64,000 nucleotides of DNA from Sediminispirochaeta smaragdinae DSM 11293 (GCF_000143985.1 NC_014364.1:4476582-4540581), one strand, 5' to 3'; shown: positions 35,410-44,578, counted from the first letter of the stretch. Made by a program: numbers and translations. Notes: generated by a model not told the origin, from the letters alone.

Positions 35410-36423
35410 TTACCGCTCCTCCTTTGCCGCTTTCGACATTTCATATGCTACATCGATGCAAAGATCCTCCTGCCCTTCGGTGCATTTTCTCGCACCGACC
35501 TCGGCAATCACTTTTCGTGAATCGACGCCATATTTTTCGGCGGCTCTCTGGGCAAAAAGGCGGAAACTGGAATACACGCCGGCATAGCCCAGCATCAAAC
35601 AGTCGCTTGTAAGGTCCATCGGTCTCGGCATCAGCGGTACGATCAGTTCATCGCCAATATTTAGTATTTCAAAAAGGTCAATTCCGGTCTCGATGGAAAG
35701 TCTATTAGCTGCCGCTACAAGAAGCTCAGTGGGGCAATTGCCGGCTCCAGCTCCGAAGCCCTTTAGACACGTATCGATATGTTCCGCTCCGCATTCTATT
35801 GCAACCAGCGAGTTGGCAAGGGCAAGCTGCAGATTATTATGTCCGTGAAATCCGATGGGCACGTTAAGCGCTTCCTTCATTGCCGTAAACCGTTCCCGGA
35901 TCTGCCCCGGAAGCATGTATCCGGATCCATCAAAGAGATAAACGACATCAGCACCATACGACTCCATTAATTTTGCCTGTCTGACAGTTGCCTCCACATC
36001 CAGAACCTGCGCCTGAGTCAAAATCGCCCTGGTTTCAAAACCCATTTTTTTTGCCATTTCAATATGCTGCATGGCAATGTCGGCTTCCGTTATTTGTGTG
36101 GACACTCGAACTATTTGTACTCCACACCGTTTCGCCATTTCAAAGTTCTCTCTGGTGCCGATACCCGGAAGTACGATAATTGCAAGTTTCGCATGTTTGA
36201 GCACGGAAGCAGCGGCCGTCAGATATTCCTCATCGCTTGCATATCCGATACCGTATTGACAGGAGCTTCCCGAAAGGCCGTTACCATGTCCGACCTCAAT
36301 GGCATCCACACCAGTTTTATCAAGTCTTCCGGCTATTTCAGCCACCTGATCAGGAGTGAACTGATGAGATAAAGCGTGTTGTCCGTCTCTAAGCGTATCA
36401 TCAAGTATTTTGATTTTTACCAT
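35410..36423 (-). CDS. mhpE: 4-hydroxy-2-oxovalerate aldolase
   Basis: This 337-aa DmpG/MhpE-type aldolase should split 4-hydroxy-2-oxopentanoate (or a homologue) into pyruvate and an aldehyde, using a divalent metal. The HMG-like TIM barrel shows LDDTLRDGQHAL at the N-terminus (metal and catalytic residues), EVGHGNGL, FHGHNNLQLA with metal histidines, and CLKGFGAGAGNCPTE. The C-terminal communication domain pairs with the dehydrogenase encoded just upstream. The two family members form a channelled complex. In this anaerobic setting there is no ring-cleavage pathway around it; the glycyl radical enzyme is the neighbour instead. Confidence 0.93.
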   Translation of the reverse strand: MVKIKILDDTLRDGQHALSHQFTPDQVAEIAGRLDKTGVDAIEVGHGNGLSGSSCQYGIGYASDEEYLTAAASVLKHAKLAIIVLPGIGTRENFEMAKRCGVQIVRVSTQITEADIAMQHIEMAKKMGFETRAILTQAQVLDVEATVRQAKLMESYGADVVYLFDGSGYMLPGQIRERFTAMKEALNVPIGFHGHNNLQLALANSLVAIECGAEHIDTCLKGFGAGAGNCPTELLVAAANRLSIETGIDLFEILNIGDELIVPLMPRPMDLTSDCLMLGYAGVYSSFRLFAQRAAEKYGVDSRKVIAEVGARKCTEGQEDLCIDVAYEMSKAAKEER

Positions 36424-36444
36424 AATGACTGTTCCTTTTTCCTT

Positions 36445-37350
36445 TCACACTGATTCCTTCAGTTGCATTTCCGACAATAATTTTCCTGCAACCACATCTC
36501 CAACCGTCTGTGCAGCCGATGTCATAATGTCAAGGTTGCCTGCATACACCGGGAGGAAATCGCCCGCACCCTGCACCTGTACCATGACCATTATTCTCTC
36601 TCCGTCAAACTGTGGTGGCACTTTTAAGCGATAGCCCGGTATATAGTTCTGCAATTCGGAAATCATGTTATTCACCGATTCAGTAACTTCCCGTTCACTG
36701 TATTCCTTGCACATTGCATAAATTGTGCAGTTCATCATCATCGGTGGATCTGCGGGATTCAGGAGAATAATCGCCTTGCTGTTTTCGGCCTTCCCTAATT
36801 TGATGATGCCGTTTGCAGTAGTAGTAGTGAATTCGTCAATATTGACACGCGTTCCCGGACCTGCACTCTTGCTTGCCAATGTAGCCACGATTTCAGCGTA
36901 AGATGTTTTTGCAACCCTTGAGATTGCATAAACGATGGGTATGGTTGCCTGCCCTCCACAAGTTACCATGTTGACATTTAAGCCATGGATGTCCTGCGAA
37001 ATTAGATGATCTAGATTAATAACCGGTATAACAAATTCTCCAACGGCAGCAGGAGTCAAGTCTATCGCTATTTTTCCCGCCTGCTTTAACAGGGGAGCAT
37101 GCTTAAGGTGAGCACCGGCACTTGTTGCGTCAAACACAATCCGGATGTCTTTTTCTTGAAGAATGGCATCAATACTTCTTGCCGATGTTGTGACACCATG
37201 CTCCCTGGCAAGTTTCATTCCACTGGAATTTTTATCGATACCCGAGAACAGTTTCAGCTCCATATTGCTGCTACGTTTTCTGATCTTAAACATAAGGTCT
37301 GTACCAATATTGCCTGTACCCAATATTGCCACCTTTATTTTCTGCTTCAT
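36445..37350 (-). CDS. mhpF: Acetaldehyde dehydrogenase (acetylating)
   Basis: This 301-aa DmpF/MhpF-type enzyme should oxidise acetaldehyde or propanal with CoA and NAD to the acyl-CoA. The Rossmann start KVAILGTGNIGTDLM, FDATSAGAH, the catalytic cysteine in NMVTCGGQATIP (about residue 130) and SAGPGTRVNIDEFT are in place. It begins the minus-strand operon, with AAGGGG before the ATG, and lies 21 bp before the aldolase gene. A strong promoter is at 37389-37416. Confidence 0.95.
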   Translation of the reverse strand: MKQKIKVAILGTGNIGTDLMFKIRKRSSNMELKLFSGIDKNSSGMKLAREHGVTTSARSIDAILQEKDIRIVFDATSAGAHLKHAPLLKQAGKIAIDLTPAAVGEFVIPVINLDHLISQDIHGLNVNMVTCGGQATIPIVYAISRVAKTSYAEIVATLASKSAGPGTRVNIDEFTTTTANGIIKLGKAENSKAIILLNPADPPMMMNCTIYAMCKEYSEREVTESVNNMISELQNYIPGYRLKVPPQFDGERIMVMVQVQGAGDFLPVYAGNLDIMTSAAQTVGDVVAGKLLSEMQLKESV

Positions 37351-37680
37351 AAGACCCCTTCTTTTTGTGTTGGTAATTTATGTATTTCACTATACAACAC
37401 ATCCTATCCCAGTCAAGTTGCGAACTATGTACAAATATGACAAAGATTTATGTTATTTTTGTATTATTTGGACAATAGCAAGCTTGAAACGATTTATATC
37501 AATTAGCTCGTGTTTTTTGTTACGCCCGGTTCTGGGACCAACAAAAAAGAATAGGCAGGGCTTCCGTCACGGTAGCAAATTCGACCACAGGAGCAGGTTC
37601 ATTTTATTCTTGACATACAGGTAACTCCAAGGATTATGCTAATCGCAGAATCTTTAGAGGTAAGGATGGAGTGATTAGCC
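37351..37680. other. Divergent promoter region of the glycyl radical operon
   Basis: This 330-bp gap holds no gene. It contains the minus-strand promoter described separately and, on the plus strand, TTGACA at 37611-37616 followed after 19 bp by TATGCT, a weaker candidate for the next gene. The stretch 37520-37600 is less AT-rich than its surroundings and may be old coding debris, but I cannot identify it. Confidence 0.5.
37389..37416 (-). promoter_or_regulatory. Sigma-70-type promoter of the glycyl radical operon
   Basis: On the minus strand TTGACT (37416-37411), a 16-bp spacer, and TATAGT (37394-37389). The expected start near 37382 gives a leader of about 30 nt before the acetaldehyde dehydrogenase gene. 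A near-consensus promoter suggests control by a repressor or by anaerobic factors acting on top of it. Confidence 0.7.
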
Positions 37681-38139
37681 ATGAAGGAATTCAAATCTTA
37701 TACGTGTATTTTGATAATTCTGATGATAACAGCCTTGCCGGCCTGCGGTACCGATAATATAGTTGGAAACAATTCAGGAACGGATAATACCATGAGATTA
37801 CAAATCGGAGAAAAAATCTTGACAGCAACATTGGTAGAGAACTCTTCAACGCAAGCGTTGAAAGAGTGTCTTAAGGCAGGTCCTATTACAATTGATATGC
37901 GGGATTACGCAAACATTGAAAAGGTCGGTGGCTTGGGAACAAGTCTGCCAAGAAATGACAGACACATTACAGCTCAACCCGGCGAGTTGATATTGTATCA
38001 GGGAAACGCTTTTGTCATTTATTACAAACCGAACTCCTGGAATTTCACAAGACTCGGCAGAATTGACGATCTGACACAGGAAGAACTAATAGATATCCTC
38101 GGCGAAGGGGATGTGACAGTAACACTCTTTTTAGATTAG
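37681..38139 (+). CDS. Cyclophilin-like-fold lipoprotein
   Basis: This 152-aa protein has a lipoprotein signal (LIILMITALPAC, Cys at about 22). The mature part looks like the small cyclophilin-like family: MRLQIGEKILTATLVENSSTQALKECLKAGPITIDMRDYANIEKVG, and QPGELILYQGNAFVIYYKPNSWNFTRLGRI. Such proteins are single-domain beta barrels of unknown role. It lies between the glycyl radical operon and its likely regulator. Confidence 0.8.
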   Translation: MKEFKSYTCILIILMITALPACGTDNIVGNNSGTDNTMRLQIGEKILTATLVENSSTQALKECLKAGPITIDMRDYANIEKVGGLGTSLPRNDRHITAQPGELILYQGNAFVIYYKPNSWNFTRLGRIDDLTQEELIDILGEGDVTVTLFLD

Positions 38140-38256
38140 ATCAGAAACAAAGACTCTGGGATATGGATATCCAGCACAGAAGCCTTACCCCAATGATCAT
38201 GCTATACTACAGAAATCTTTTATGATATGGCTTTACCGTAATGAATGGAGTCTTGT

Positions 38257-39417
38257 ATGATAGATAAAGATATAGCACAGCGGCTGATTAATAAGATTTC
38301 CCATCAATTTAAATATGATATTAATGTCATGGATGAAAAAGCGATAATTATTGCCAGTACCGACACCTCCCGCATCGGAGATTTTCATGAGGGTGCTTAT
38401 AAAATCATACAAGAAAACAAGGCCGTTCATATTGCTACTGAAACAAAAGGTCTAATAGGTATAAAGCCTGGTGTCAGTATGCTAATTCGTATAAAACACA
38501 AAACCATGGGTGTGATAGGTATTTCCGGTGATCCAGAAACAGTTGAGCCAATTGCCGGTCTTACAAAACTCACATTTGAAACCATGATCGAACACGAGCT
38601 ATATAAAAGAGCTCAATATCAAAGACTAAACAAGAATAAAAATTTTATAAATGCTCTGTTTTACGAGTCACCAATCAATATAAAAAAAATATGTAAATAT
38701 GCCAAACAGGAAGATTATCAAGAGGATATTTATCGTCTACCTATGTTAGTTCGATTTGATTTTTTTGCAGATTTGAACTACATTCAAAGAACATATAAAA
38801 ATAGGTTTATTAATTGCGATCAGGATATCATTTTTTCTCTGAATTCAAGTACTCTTGTGATTTATAAAGCCATGCCAAAAAGCAAGATCGAAAAATATAA
38901 GGATTTCGCGGCTTTTAGTAAATCGACAATCAGTGCCAACATCCTAAATACTTTGTTTCACGAACAAGAAAGTAAAAAAGAACTTCGATTCTATGTATCA
39001 TTACCAACGCATTCATTTTGTGATTATGCAATAAATTTAAAATATCTTGAATGGATGGAATCTTATTTAGATACATACAGTGGCAATTCTTGCTGTTTTT
39101 TCACCGATTACATTTTTGAATATGTAATGGAACAAGTCGAATCTCAAAATTTAAACCCAGTGATCGACTTTTATGAGAATTTAATTAATCAGTCTTACAT
39201 GGGATCAGATGTTTTTCATAAAATGATAGATGTGTTTTTTAATTGCAATATGAATATAGACGAATGTGCAGATCAGCTATTTCTACATAAAAACACCGTA
39301 AAAAACCGTTTAAATAAGGTAAAAATGATGACAGAAATAAATAATTTTAAAAATATTCGGGGATGTATTTTTCTCTTATTTCTTAGTTATCATTATAAAA
39401 ATCGCAATAAAAGATAA
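38257..39417 (+). CDS. CdaR-like sugar-diacid-type transcriptional regulator
   Basis: This 386-aa protein has an N-terminal diacid-recognition domain (IDKDIAQRLINKISHQFKYDINVMDEKAIIIASTD; GLIGIKPGVSMLIRIKHKTMGVIGISGDPE) and a C-terminal PucR/CdaR-type helix-turn-helix (CADQLFLHKNTVKNRLNKVKMMTEIN). Relatives activate catabolic genes in response to sugar diacids, glycerate or similar hydroxy acids. The ATG at 38257 has GGAG 6 bp upstream, better than the ATG at 38245. It is divergent from the TRAP/glycyl radical operon and is its most likely activator, which suggests a hydroxy-acid inducer. Confidence 0.87.
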   Translation: MIDKDIAQRLINKISHQFKYDINVMDEKAIIIASTDTSRIGDFHEGAYKIIQENKAVHIATETKGLIGIKPGVSMLIRIKHKTMGVIGISGDPETVEPIAGLTKLTFETMIEHELYKRAQYQRLNKNKNFINALFYESPINIKKICKYAKQEDYQEDIYRLPMLVRFDFFADLNYIQRTYKNRFINCDQDIIFSLNSSTLVIYKAMPKSKIEKYKDFAAFSKSTISANILNTLFHEQESKKELRFYVSLPTHSFCDYAINLKYLEWMESYLDTYSGNSCCFFTDYIFEYVMEQVESQNLNPVIDFYENLINQSYMGSDVFHKMIDVFFNCNMNIDECADQLFLHKNTVKNRLNKVKMMTEINNFKNIRGCIFLLFLSYHYKNRNKR

Positions 39418-39745
39418 TAAGATTAAAGTTGATTTGGATCGCGTCAGAACATGTTCGCACTTTAGATACATTAAAAGGAGACGCCTTTGAAAGGATGTAT
39501 CGATTTTGAAAATTTCCTCACCCTCTCAGAATGGAGTTTGTCATCACATCTATTCTCATTTCAGGTAAACACCTCGTATCTTTAATGTAACATATTTATG
39601 CAATCTTTTTTGGCAATATCAATACATATTTCTCAATCCATGTAGGAATAGGCAATGTAAATGTTGAAATAGACATTTCTTTCTCCCTCTAAATCAACTA
39701 TGTTGAATTATAAAGCAGATGAATTGTCCTAAAGGAGGTTATAAG
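39418..39745. other. Gene-poor gap with a 26-codon minus-strand frame
   Basis: The only candidate is a minus-strand frame from ATG 39676 to a stop at 39596, with AGGGAG upstream (MSISTFTLPIPTWIEKYVLILP). It may be the start of a lost gene or a real peptide. The plus strand shows AAAGG/CCTTT short pairing near 39475. Otherwise I see nothing. Confidence 0.35.
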
Positions 39746-40072
39746 ATGCGGAATCTAAAAGTAACAGCAGGACGGGATCAATTGGGAGATTTTGCGCCCC
39801 AGTTTGCCGAGCTGAATGATGATGTACTCTTTGGCCAAGTATGGTCCCGGGATAGTGAGCTTTCACACAGAGACAGAAGTTTAATTACACTTACAGCCCT
39901 GATGGCAAGCGGCATTTTGGATGAGTCTCTCAGTTTTCATTTGCAGAACGCTAAAAAGAATGGTGTCGGCAAGAACGAAATTGTAGAAGTTCTGACACAT
40001 CTTGCGTTCTATGTGGGCTGGCCGAGGGCATGGGCCGTTTTCCGAATGGCAAAGGAAATCTGGAACGAATAG
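39746..40072 (+). CDS. Carboxymuconolactone decarboxylase-family protein
   Basis: This 108-aa protein of the CMD/AhpD-like fold has VWSRDSELSHRDRSLITLTALMASG and LSFHLQNAKKNGVGKNEIVEVLTHLAFYVGWPRAW. The CxxC of AhpD is absent, so it is not an AhpD-type reductase. ATG 39746 follows AAAGGAGG at good spacing. It forms a set with a cupin and an aldo-keto reductase gene, an arrangement often seen for oxidative or aldehyde stress. That role is inference. Confidence 0.85.
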   Translation: MRNLKVTAGRDQLGDFAPQFAELNDDVLFGQVWSRDSELSHRDRSLITLTALMASGILDESLSFHLQNAKKNGVGKNEIVEVLTHLAFYVGWPRAWAVFRMAKEIWNE

Positions 40073-40151
40073 AAATCATTCCGCACGGTAAGGTTCTTTT
40101 ATTTAATTCGAATTTAGTTCGAATATCTTAAGTTACCAAGGAGAGTTGATC

Positions 40152-40586
40152 ATGAAGTATAGTAACAAGGAAGAATTTGAAAAAGTGAATATCTTTGGAA
40201 CGGGTGTTCCCAACGAAAAGTTTGAAAAATATTTCATTGGAAATTCCTTTCTGAATTTTCTGGTAGAACCGGGCAAAACCCCCATTTTTCTGGCAAATGT
40301 AACGTTTGAACCGGGCTGTCGGAATAACTGGCATATCCATCAGGCTGAAAGTGGCGGGGGACAGATGCTGATCTGTACGGCAGGCGAAGGATGGTATCAG
40401 GAAGAGGGGAAAAAAGCAGTTAGCCTGAAGGAAGGTTCTATTGTAAATATTCCTGCAGGAGTAAAGCATTGGCACGGAGCAAAAGCGGACAGTTGGTTCA
40501 GCCATATTTCCGTGGAAATCCCGGGAGTTGCATGTAGTAACGAATGGTTAGAGCCGGTCAATGATGAAGAGTATAATAACCTATAA
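40152..40586 (+). CDS. Cupin-domain protein
   Basis: This 144-aa single-cupin protein shows the metal-binding motif NNWHIHQAESGGGQMLICTAGEG, with the second half IPAGVKHWHGA. The ATG at 40152 has AAGGAG 8 bp upstream. Its end overlaps the region of the next gene's leader, so the two are co-transcribed. The substrate is unknown. Confidence 0.87.
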   Translation: MKYSNKEEFEKVNIFGTGVPNEKFEKYFIGNSFLNFLVEPGKTPIFLANVTFEPGCRNNWHIHQAESGGGQMLICTAGEGWYQEEGKKAVSLKEGSIVNIPAGVKHWHGAKADSWFSHISVEIPGVACSNEWLEPVNDEEYNNL

Positions 40587-40599
40587 AACAGGAGATGAT

Positions 40600-41466
40600 A
40601 TGATGATTTTAAACGAAAATTTTACACTTTCTAATGGTGTTGAGATCCCGAAACTGGGACTCGGAACCTGGTTTATCAGTGACGATGATGTAGTGAAGGC
40701 TGTGAAAGACGCTGCCGAATTAGGCTACAGACATATTGATACAGCTCAAGCATATGGCAATGAAAGAGGTGTCGGAGAAGGTATACGGACTTGTGGTATA
40801 GACAGGAAAAAAATGTTCGTTACCACCAAGCTGGCTGCAGAAGTGAAATCATATGAAGAAGCGGTTGCATCTATTGACAAGTCACTAAAAACTTTGGGAT
40901 TGGATTACATAGACATGATGATCATTCACAGTCCGAAACCTTGGGCGAAATTTCACGAAGACGACTCCTTTTCCGAAGGGAACAGGGAAGCATGGAGAGC
41001 CCTTGAAGAAGCCTATACAGCCGGAAAAATTCGTGCGATCGGGGTTTCCAACTTTCAGCAACAGGACCTGAAAAACATCCTTACGTTTTGCACAATACAA
41101 CCTATGGTGAATCAAATTCTGGCACACATCAGCAATACCCCTAAAGAATTAATCGATTATTGCCAGGAAACGGGCATCCTCGTAGAAGCCTATTCACCGG
41201 TTGCCCACGGAGAATTGATGAAGAATCAGACTGTAACTGAAATGGCTAAAAAGTATGGGGTTTCTGTTCCCCAATTATCTATTCGTTACTGTCTTGAGCT
41301 TGGGCTCCTTCCATTACCGAAAACGGCAAATCCCGACCACATGAAAAACAATGCAGAGGTGGATTTTGCCATATCCAAGCAAGACTTAGAAGTATTGAAG
41401 AACTTGGAACAGATCAAAGATTATGGTGATGCCAGCGTGTTTCCTGTGTACGGCGGAAGATTATAA
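40600..41466 (+). CDS. Aldo/keto reductase
   Basis: This protein of about 288 aa (start at ATG 40600 or 40603, AGGAG upstream) is an NADPH-dependent aldehyde/ketone reductase. It shows GTWFISDDDV, catalytic Asp/Tyr in HIDTAQAYGNERGVG, Lys in VTTKL, His in MIIHSPKP, and AIGVSNF and LPLPKTANPDH for cofactor binding. The three-gene set ends in a terminator. Confidence 0.93.
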   Translation: MMILNENFTLSNGVEIPKLGLGTWFISDDDVVKAVKDAAELGYRHIDTAQAYGNERGVGEGIRTCGIDRKKMFVTTKLAAEVKSYEEAVASIDKSLKTLGLDYIDMMIIHSPKPWAKFHEDDSFSEGNREAWRALEEAYTAGKIRAIGVSNFQQQDLKNILTFCTIQPMVNQILAHISNTPKELIDYCQETGILVEAYSPVAHGELMKNQTVTEMAKKYGVSVPQLSIRYCLELGLLPLPKTANPDHMKNNAEVDFAISKQDLEVLKNLEQIKDYGDASVFPVYGGRL

Positions 41467-41493
41467 TAATACGAAACACAAAACTATTTTATG

Positions 41494-41525
41494 CCGACCT
41501 TATTGGGTCGGTATAAAATTCTTAT
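41494..41525 (+). terminator. Terminator after the aldo/keto reductase gene
   Basis: CCGACC (41494-41499) pairs with GGTCGG (41506-41511), flanked by AT/TA pairs, and a T-rich tail follows (AAATTCTTATTTT). Confidence 0.65.
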
Positions 41526-41632
41526 TTTAACTTGATAATCAATTATAACAGAAGTTGCACATTCCTGTCATTTACGTCCTAACATCAGTAATATCTCTTT
41601 AAAAAACAAAACATTAAAGATAAGATACTGTT

Positions 41633-42145
41633 GTGGAGATTCTGAAGTGTGATGAAAGCTTTACGGAGACATTAGTCGCCATCGGGAAAAAAACCTATTT
41701 TGATACGTTCGGCTCAATGAATACCGAAGAGACTATGAGGCGTTATTTAGAAGAGGCTTTTAATCCCGAACGGATCAGGCAAGAACTTAAAAATCCTATC
41801 TCACAATTCTACCTCTTATGCGAAAATCAAAAAACAGTAGCTTATTTTAAAATCAATTTTGCACCTGCTCAAACCGATATAAACGATCCGGAGTCACTAG
41901 AACTTGAACGTATTTATGTAATAAAAGGGTTCAAAGGTCGAGGCATAGGCCGCCTTATGATAGAAAAAACAGAGGAAATTGCTCGAAACGCTGGTTGCCG
42001 GTATATCTGGTTGGGAGTATGGGAAAAAAACAAATCGGCAATAGCCTTTTATAAGCGTAATGGATTTATTCGGTTTAATGAACACTTCTTTCGGATGGGT
42101 GATGAACTACAAAAGGATTATCTTTTAAGAAAAGATATAAACTGA
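41633..42145 (+). CDS. GNAT acetyltransferase
   Basis: This 170-aa GNAT protein has VAIGKKTYFDTFGSMNTEE, LELERIYVIKGFKGRGIGRLMIEKTEEIA (acetyl-CoA site) and WLGVWEKNKSAIAFYKRNGF, like spermidine/spermine or PaiA-type acetyltransferases. The start is GTG at 41633 without a clear ribosome-binding site; an alternative start is not visible. The acceptor is unknown. Confidence 0.82.
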   Translation: MEILKCDESFTETLVAIGKKTYFDTFGSMNTEETMRRYLEEAFNPERIRQELKNPISQFYLLCENQKTVAYFKINFAPAQTDINDPESLELERIYVIKGFKGRGIGRLMIEKTEEIARNAGCRYIWLGVWEKNKSAIAFYKRNGFIRFNEHFFRMGDELQKDYLLRKDIN

Positions 42146-42208
42146 AGCAGCCTTCTCTATTCAAAGTTAAATACTTTTTTGTAAAATCACATAGGATGAG
42201 GAAGTAAA

Positions 42209-42646
42209 TTGAATGATTTCTTAATAAGAAAGATGGAAATTGCAGATATCGATGAAGTAGTAGATATTTGGTATGAAGCATCAATAGTGGCTCATAATTT
42301 CATCCCGAAAGATTTTTGGGACGCCAATAGAGCCGTGATGAAAAGCACGTATATGCCAATGTCAGAAGCATATGTATTCACCGAGGGAGAGCAAATTCTT
42401 GGATTTGTTGCACTAATAGACGAATATCTTGCTGCAATTTTTGTAAAACCGGAAAGGCAAGGGAGAGGCATTGGGAGTTCATTACTATCACATGTTAAAA
42501 ACCTTCGGAATCATCTTCAATTGAAGGTATATGATAAAAACAAAAAAAGTATCAATTTCTATAGGAATAAGGGCTTTTCGGTCATATCAGAATCATTCGA
42601 CAGCGATACGGGAGAACATGAGCTTATTATGGAATGGACAAAATGA
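42209..42646 (+). CDS. GNAT acetyltransferase (YjaB-like)
   Basis: This 145-aa GNAT protein has IRKMEIADIDEVVDIWYEASIVAHNFIP, AAIFVKPERQGRGIGSSLLSHVK and YDKNKKSINFYRNKGF. The start is TTG at 42209 with AGGAAG upstream. Its stop overlaps the start of the next MFS gene (ATGA), so they are coupled. Confidence 0.83.
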   Translation: MNDFLIRKMEIADIDEVVDIWYEASIVAHNFIPKDFWDANRAVMKSTYMPMSEAYVFTEGEQILGFVALIDEYLAAIFVKPERQGRGIGSSLLSHVKNLRNHLQLKVYDKNKKSINFYRNKGFSVISESFDSDTGEHELIMEWTK

Positions 42647-43803
42647 TGCGGCTTAATCTTCTGCATATTCTCAATGACGGATTTCTTGCCAGCCTTCCAT
42701 TATTACTTCCCTTTATACAGAAAGATCTCGGCATTGAATTTAGTAAAATAGGATTGCTCACGGGTTTGCTTAATAGTGCGAGTGTTATTCTTGCCTTGCC
42801 GGCAGCTTCAATCGCAATGCGTTTTGGAGGATATAAGGTCCTGTTGATGTCTATGGTTTTGTATTCCTGCGCATTTATCATCACAGGATTATCTTCAGGA
42901 TTTATGTTACTAACATGTGCCTTTATTTTAGCCAGCATTGGCTTCGGTCTATTTCATCCCATCAGTTTTGCACTTATTGCAAATAGCAGCGACCAGAACG
43001 ATATAGGGAATAGGATGGGCAGTTTTACTGCAATGGGTGACATAGGAAGAGTAGGAATAGCTGCATGCGTTACAATCTTCGTCTCAATAGTTGATTGGCG
43101 TAATACCGCCTTTATGTATGGCGTTCTGCCCTTAGTAATGGCAATCCTGTCACTCATCTTCCTTTATAAAGTGGATTTTTCATCTTCTTTAGCCGAAAAA
43201 GCGAAAATACGTAAAATACATGGACTACACAAGAGTAAGGAATTCATTATTGCAATTCTGACTAGTTTTATTGATTCACTTGCAAGCTCATCGCTATTTG
43301 TTTTTCTACCATTTCTTTTTGTATATAGAGGAGCATCAACTGCAATATTGGGCTCCTTGTCCGGTGCTTTTTTTATAGGAAATATGATGGGGAAAATAAT
43401 GATTGGGAAGATAACGGATCGAATTGGTTGCAAGAAAGTATTCATTATCTCAGAAATACTAATGTCGCTTTTGCTCATTTCCATCAGTATTGTTAAAGAC
43501 ATAATCATGATTTCGATTGTTTCAATAATGCTTGGAACAGTAACAAAAGGAACGGTGCCTATAATCAATACGTTAATAGCAAAGGCAGTACCTGATCGTA
43601 AACTAAATGAGAAAGCTTTCAGTATTGTTTCATTTGTAAGTGGAATTTCAGCCGTTATTGCTCCTTTGCTTCTGGGATTTTTAGCTCAAAAATATAATAT
43701 CATTTTCGTTTTCCATATTAGTGCGCTTTTTGCCTTTATTGCTGTGCTTCCAATACTTATCACTACGTTATTCTTCAAAAAACATACATGTATTTCAGCA
43801 TAA
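42643..43803 (+). CDS. MFS efflux transporter (Fsr/fosmidomycin-resistance-like)
   Basis: This 386-aa protein has twelve membrane helices. The N-terminus MMRLNLLHILNDGFLASLPLLLPFIQKDLG resembles fosmidomycin-resistance-type pumps. The MFS loop after helix 2 (AMRFGGYKVLL) and the KITDRIGCKKVFI loop after helix 8 are present. The start at 42643 overlaps the stop of the acetyltransferase gene. Resistance to a small molecule is likely, with the substrate unknown. Confidence 0.85.
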   Translation: MMRLNLLHILNDGFLASLPLLLPFIQKDLGIEFSKIGLLTGLLNSASVILALPAASIAMRFGGYKVLLMSMVLYSCAFIITGLSSGFMLLTCAFILASIGFGLFHPISFALIANSSDQNDIGNRMGSFTAMGDIGRVGIAACVTIFVSIVDWRNTAFMYGVLPLVMAILSLIFLYKVDFSSSLAEKAKIRKIHGLHKSKEFIIAILTSFIDSLASSSLFVFLPFLFVYRGASTAILGSLSGAFFIGNMMGKIMIGKITDRIGCKKVFIISEILMSLLLISISIVKDIIMISIVSIMLGTVTKGTVPIINTLIAKAVPDRKLNEKAFSIVSFVSGISAVIAPLLLGFLAQKYNIIFVFHISALFAFIAVLPILITTLFFKKHTCISA

Positions 43804-43840
43804 ATGTTTGATGTCTATGTTGACATGATAGTAGATCTGC

Positions 43841-43865
43841 AATAAAATGAATGATTCATTTTATT
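43841..43865. promoter_or_regulatory. Perfect 25-bp palindrome, TetR operator upstream of tetR
   Basis: AATAAAATGAAT-G-ATTCATTTTATT is a perfect 12+1+12 palindrome 16 bp upstream of the regulator's start. Its core, AATGAAT-N-ATTCATT, recurs upstream of the acyltransferase gene at 44579-44593. Confidence 0.85.
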
Positions 43866-43881
43866 GCAGGGAATTTCTCTT

Positions 43882-44541
43882 ATGGAAAGAGTAAAACTGA
43901 TACACGATGCCGCGGCAATGCTTTTTATTCGGCAAGGATATTCAAAAACGCAGATTAGCCATATTGCTGAAGCAATAGGAACATCAGTGGGGACTATATA
44001 CCATGATTTCAAAGGCAAAAAGGAGATAAAAAACTTCATTCTCAAATGTGCAATTGACGACTCGTTCATGAATAGAAGCCTTGAAAGACCCATAGCAGAA
44101 TCGATGTTCCAACATCTCGAAACCGAAATTCTTGAAAGCTTTCATGCAATCTCAGCGCGGTTTGCAAGCCATTTAGAAGATAGGGGTGAACACTACAGCT
44201 TTGAAGAATTGATCTCCGATGCATTTGATTTACTATCAAGCCATGCAATAGGCTGCCTATTCATCGAAAGGAATCAGGCTGATAGCGGCCGGCTCACAGA
44301 GTATTACAAGGATTATCGTAAAAGGTTCTTTCGCACCATGGCAGAATATCTCTCCATTTTTGTTGAGAAAAACGAAATCAGGCCGCTGCCTCATTTGGAA
44401 TTGACGGCAACCATGATTATTGAAATCTTGACATGGTGGGCAATGGACAGCAGATACTCTTCTTTTGAGATTATTGAAGTTTCTCCAGAAGCAGCTAAAG
44501 AATTATGCATGGACAATATTATCACCGCATATAAACAGTAG
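43882..44541 (+). CDS. TetR-family transcriptional regulator
   Basis: This 219-aa regulator has an N-terminal helix-turn-helix (IHDAAAMLFIRQGYSKTQISHIAEAIGTSVGTIYHDFKGKKEI). The C-terminal ligand domain is specific and unknown. ATG 43882 is preferred to the upstream TTG 43864. The palindromes on both sides of the gene imply autoregulation and control of the following acyltransferase. Confidence 0.9.
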   Translation: MERVKLIHDAAAMLFIRQGYSKTQISHIAEAIGTSVGTIYHDFKGKKEIKNFILKCAIDDSFMNRSLERPIAESMFQHLETEILESFHAISARFASHLEDRGEHYSFEELISDAFDLLSSHAIGCLFIERNQADSGRLTEYYKDYRKRFFRTMAEYLSIFVEKNEIRPLPHLELTATMIIEILTWWAMDSRYSSFEIIEVSPEAAKELCMDNIITAYKQ

Positions 44542-44578
44542 AGGATCAACAGTATCGATTTATATTAATCTACAATTG

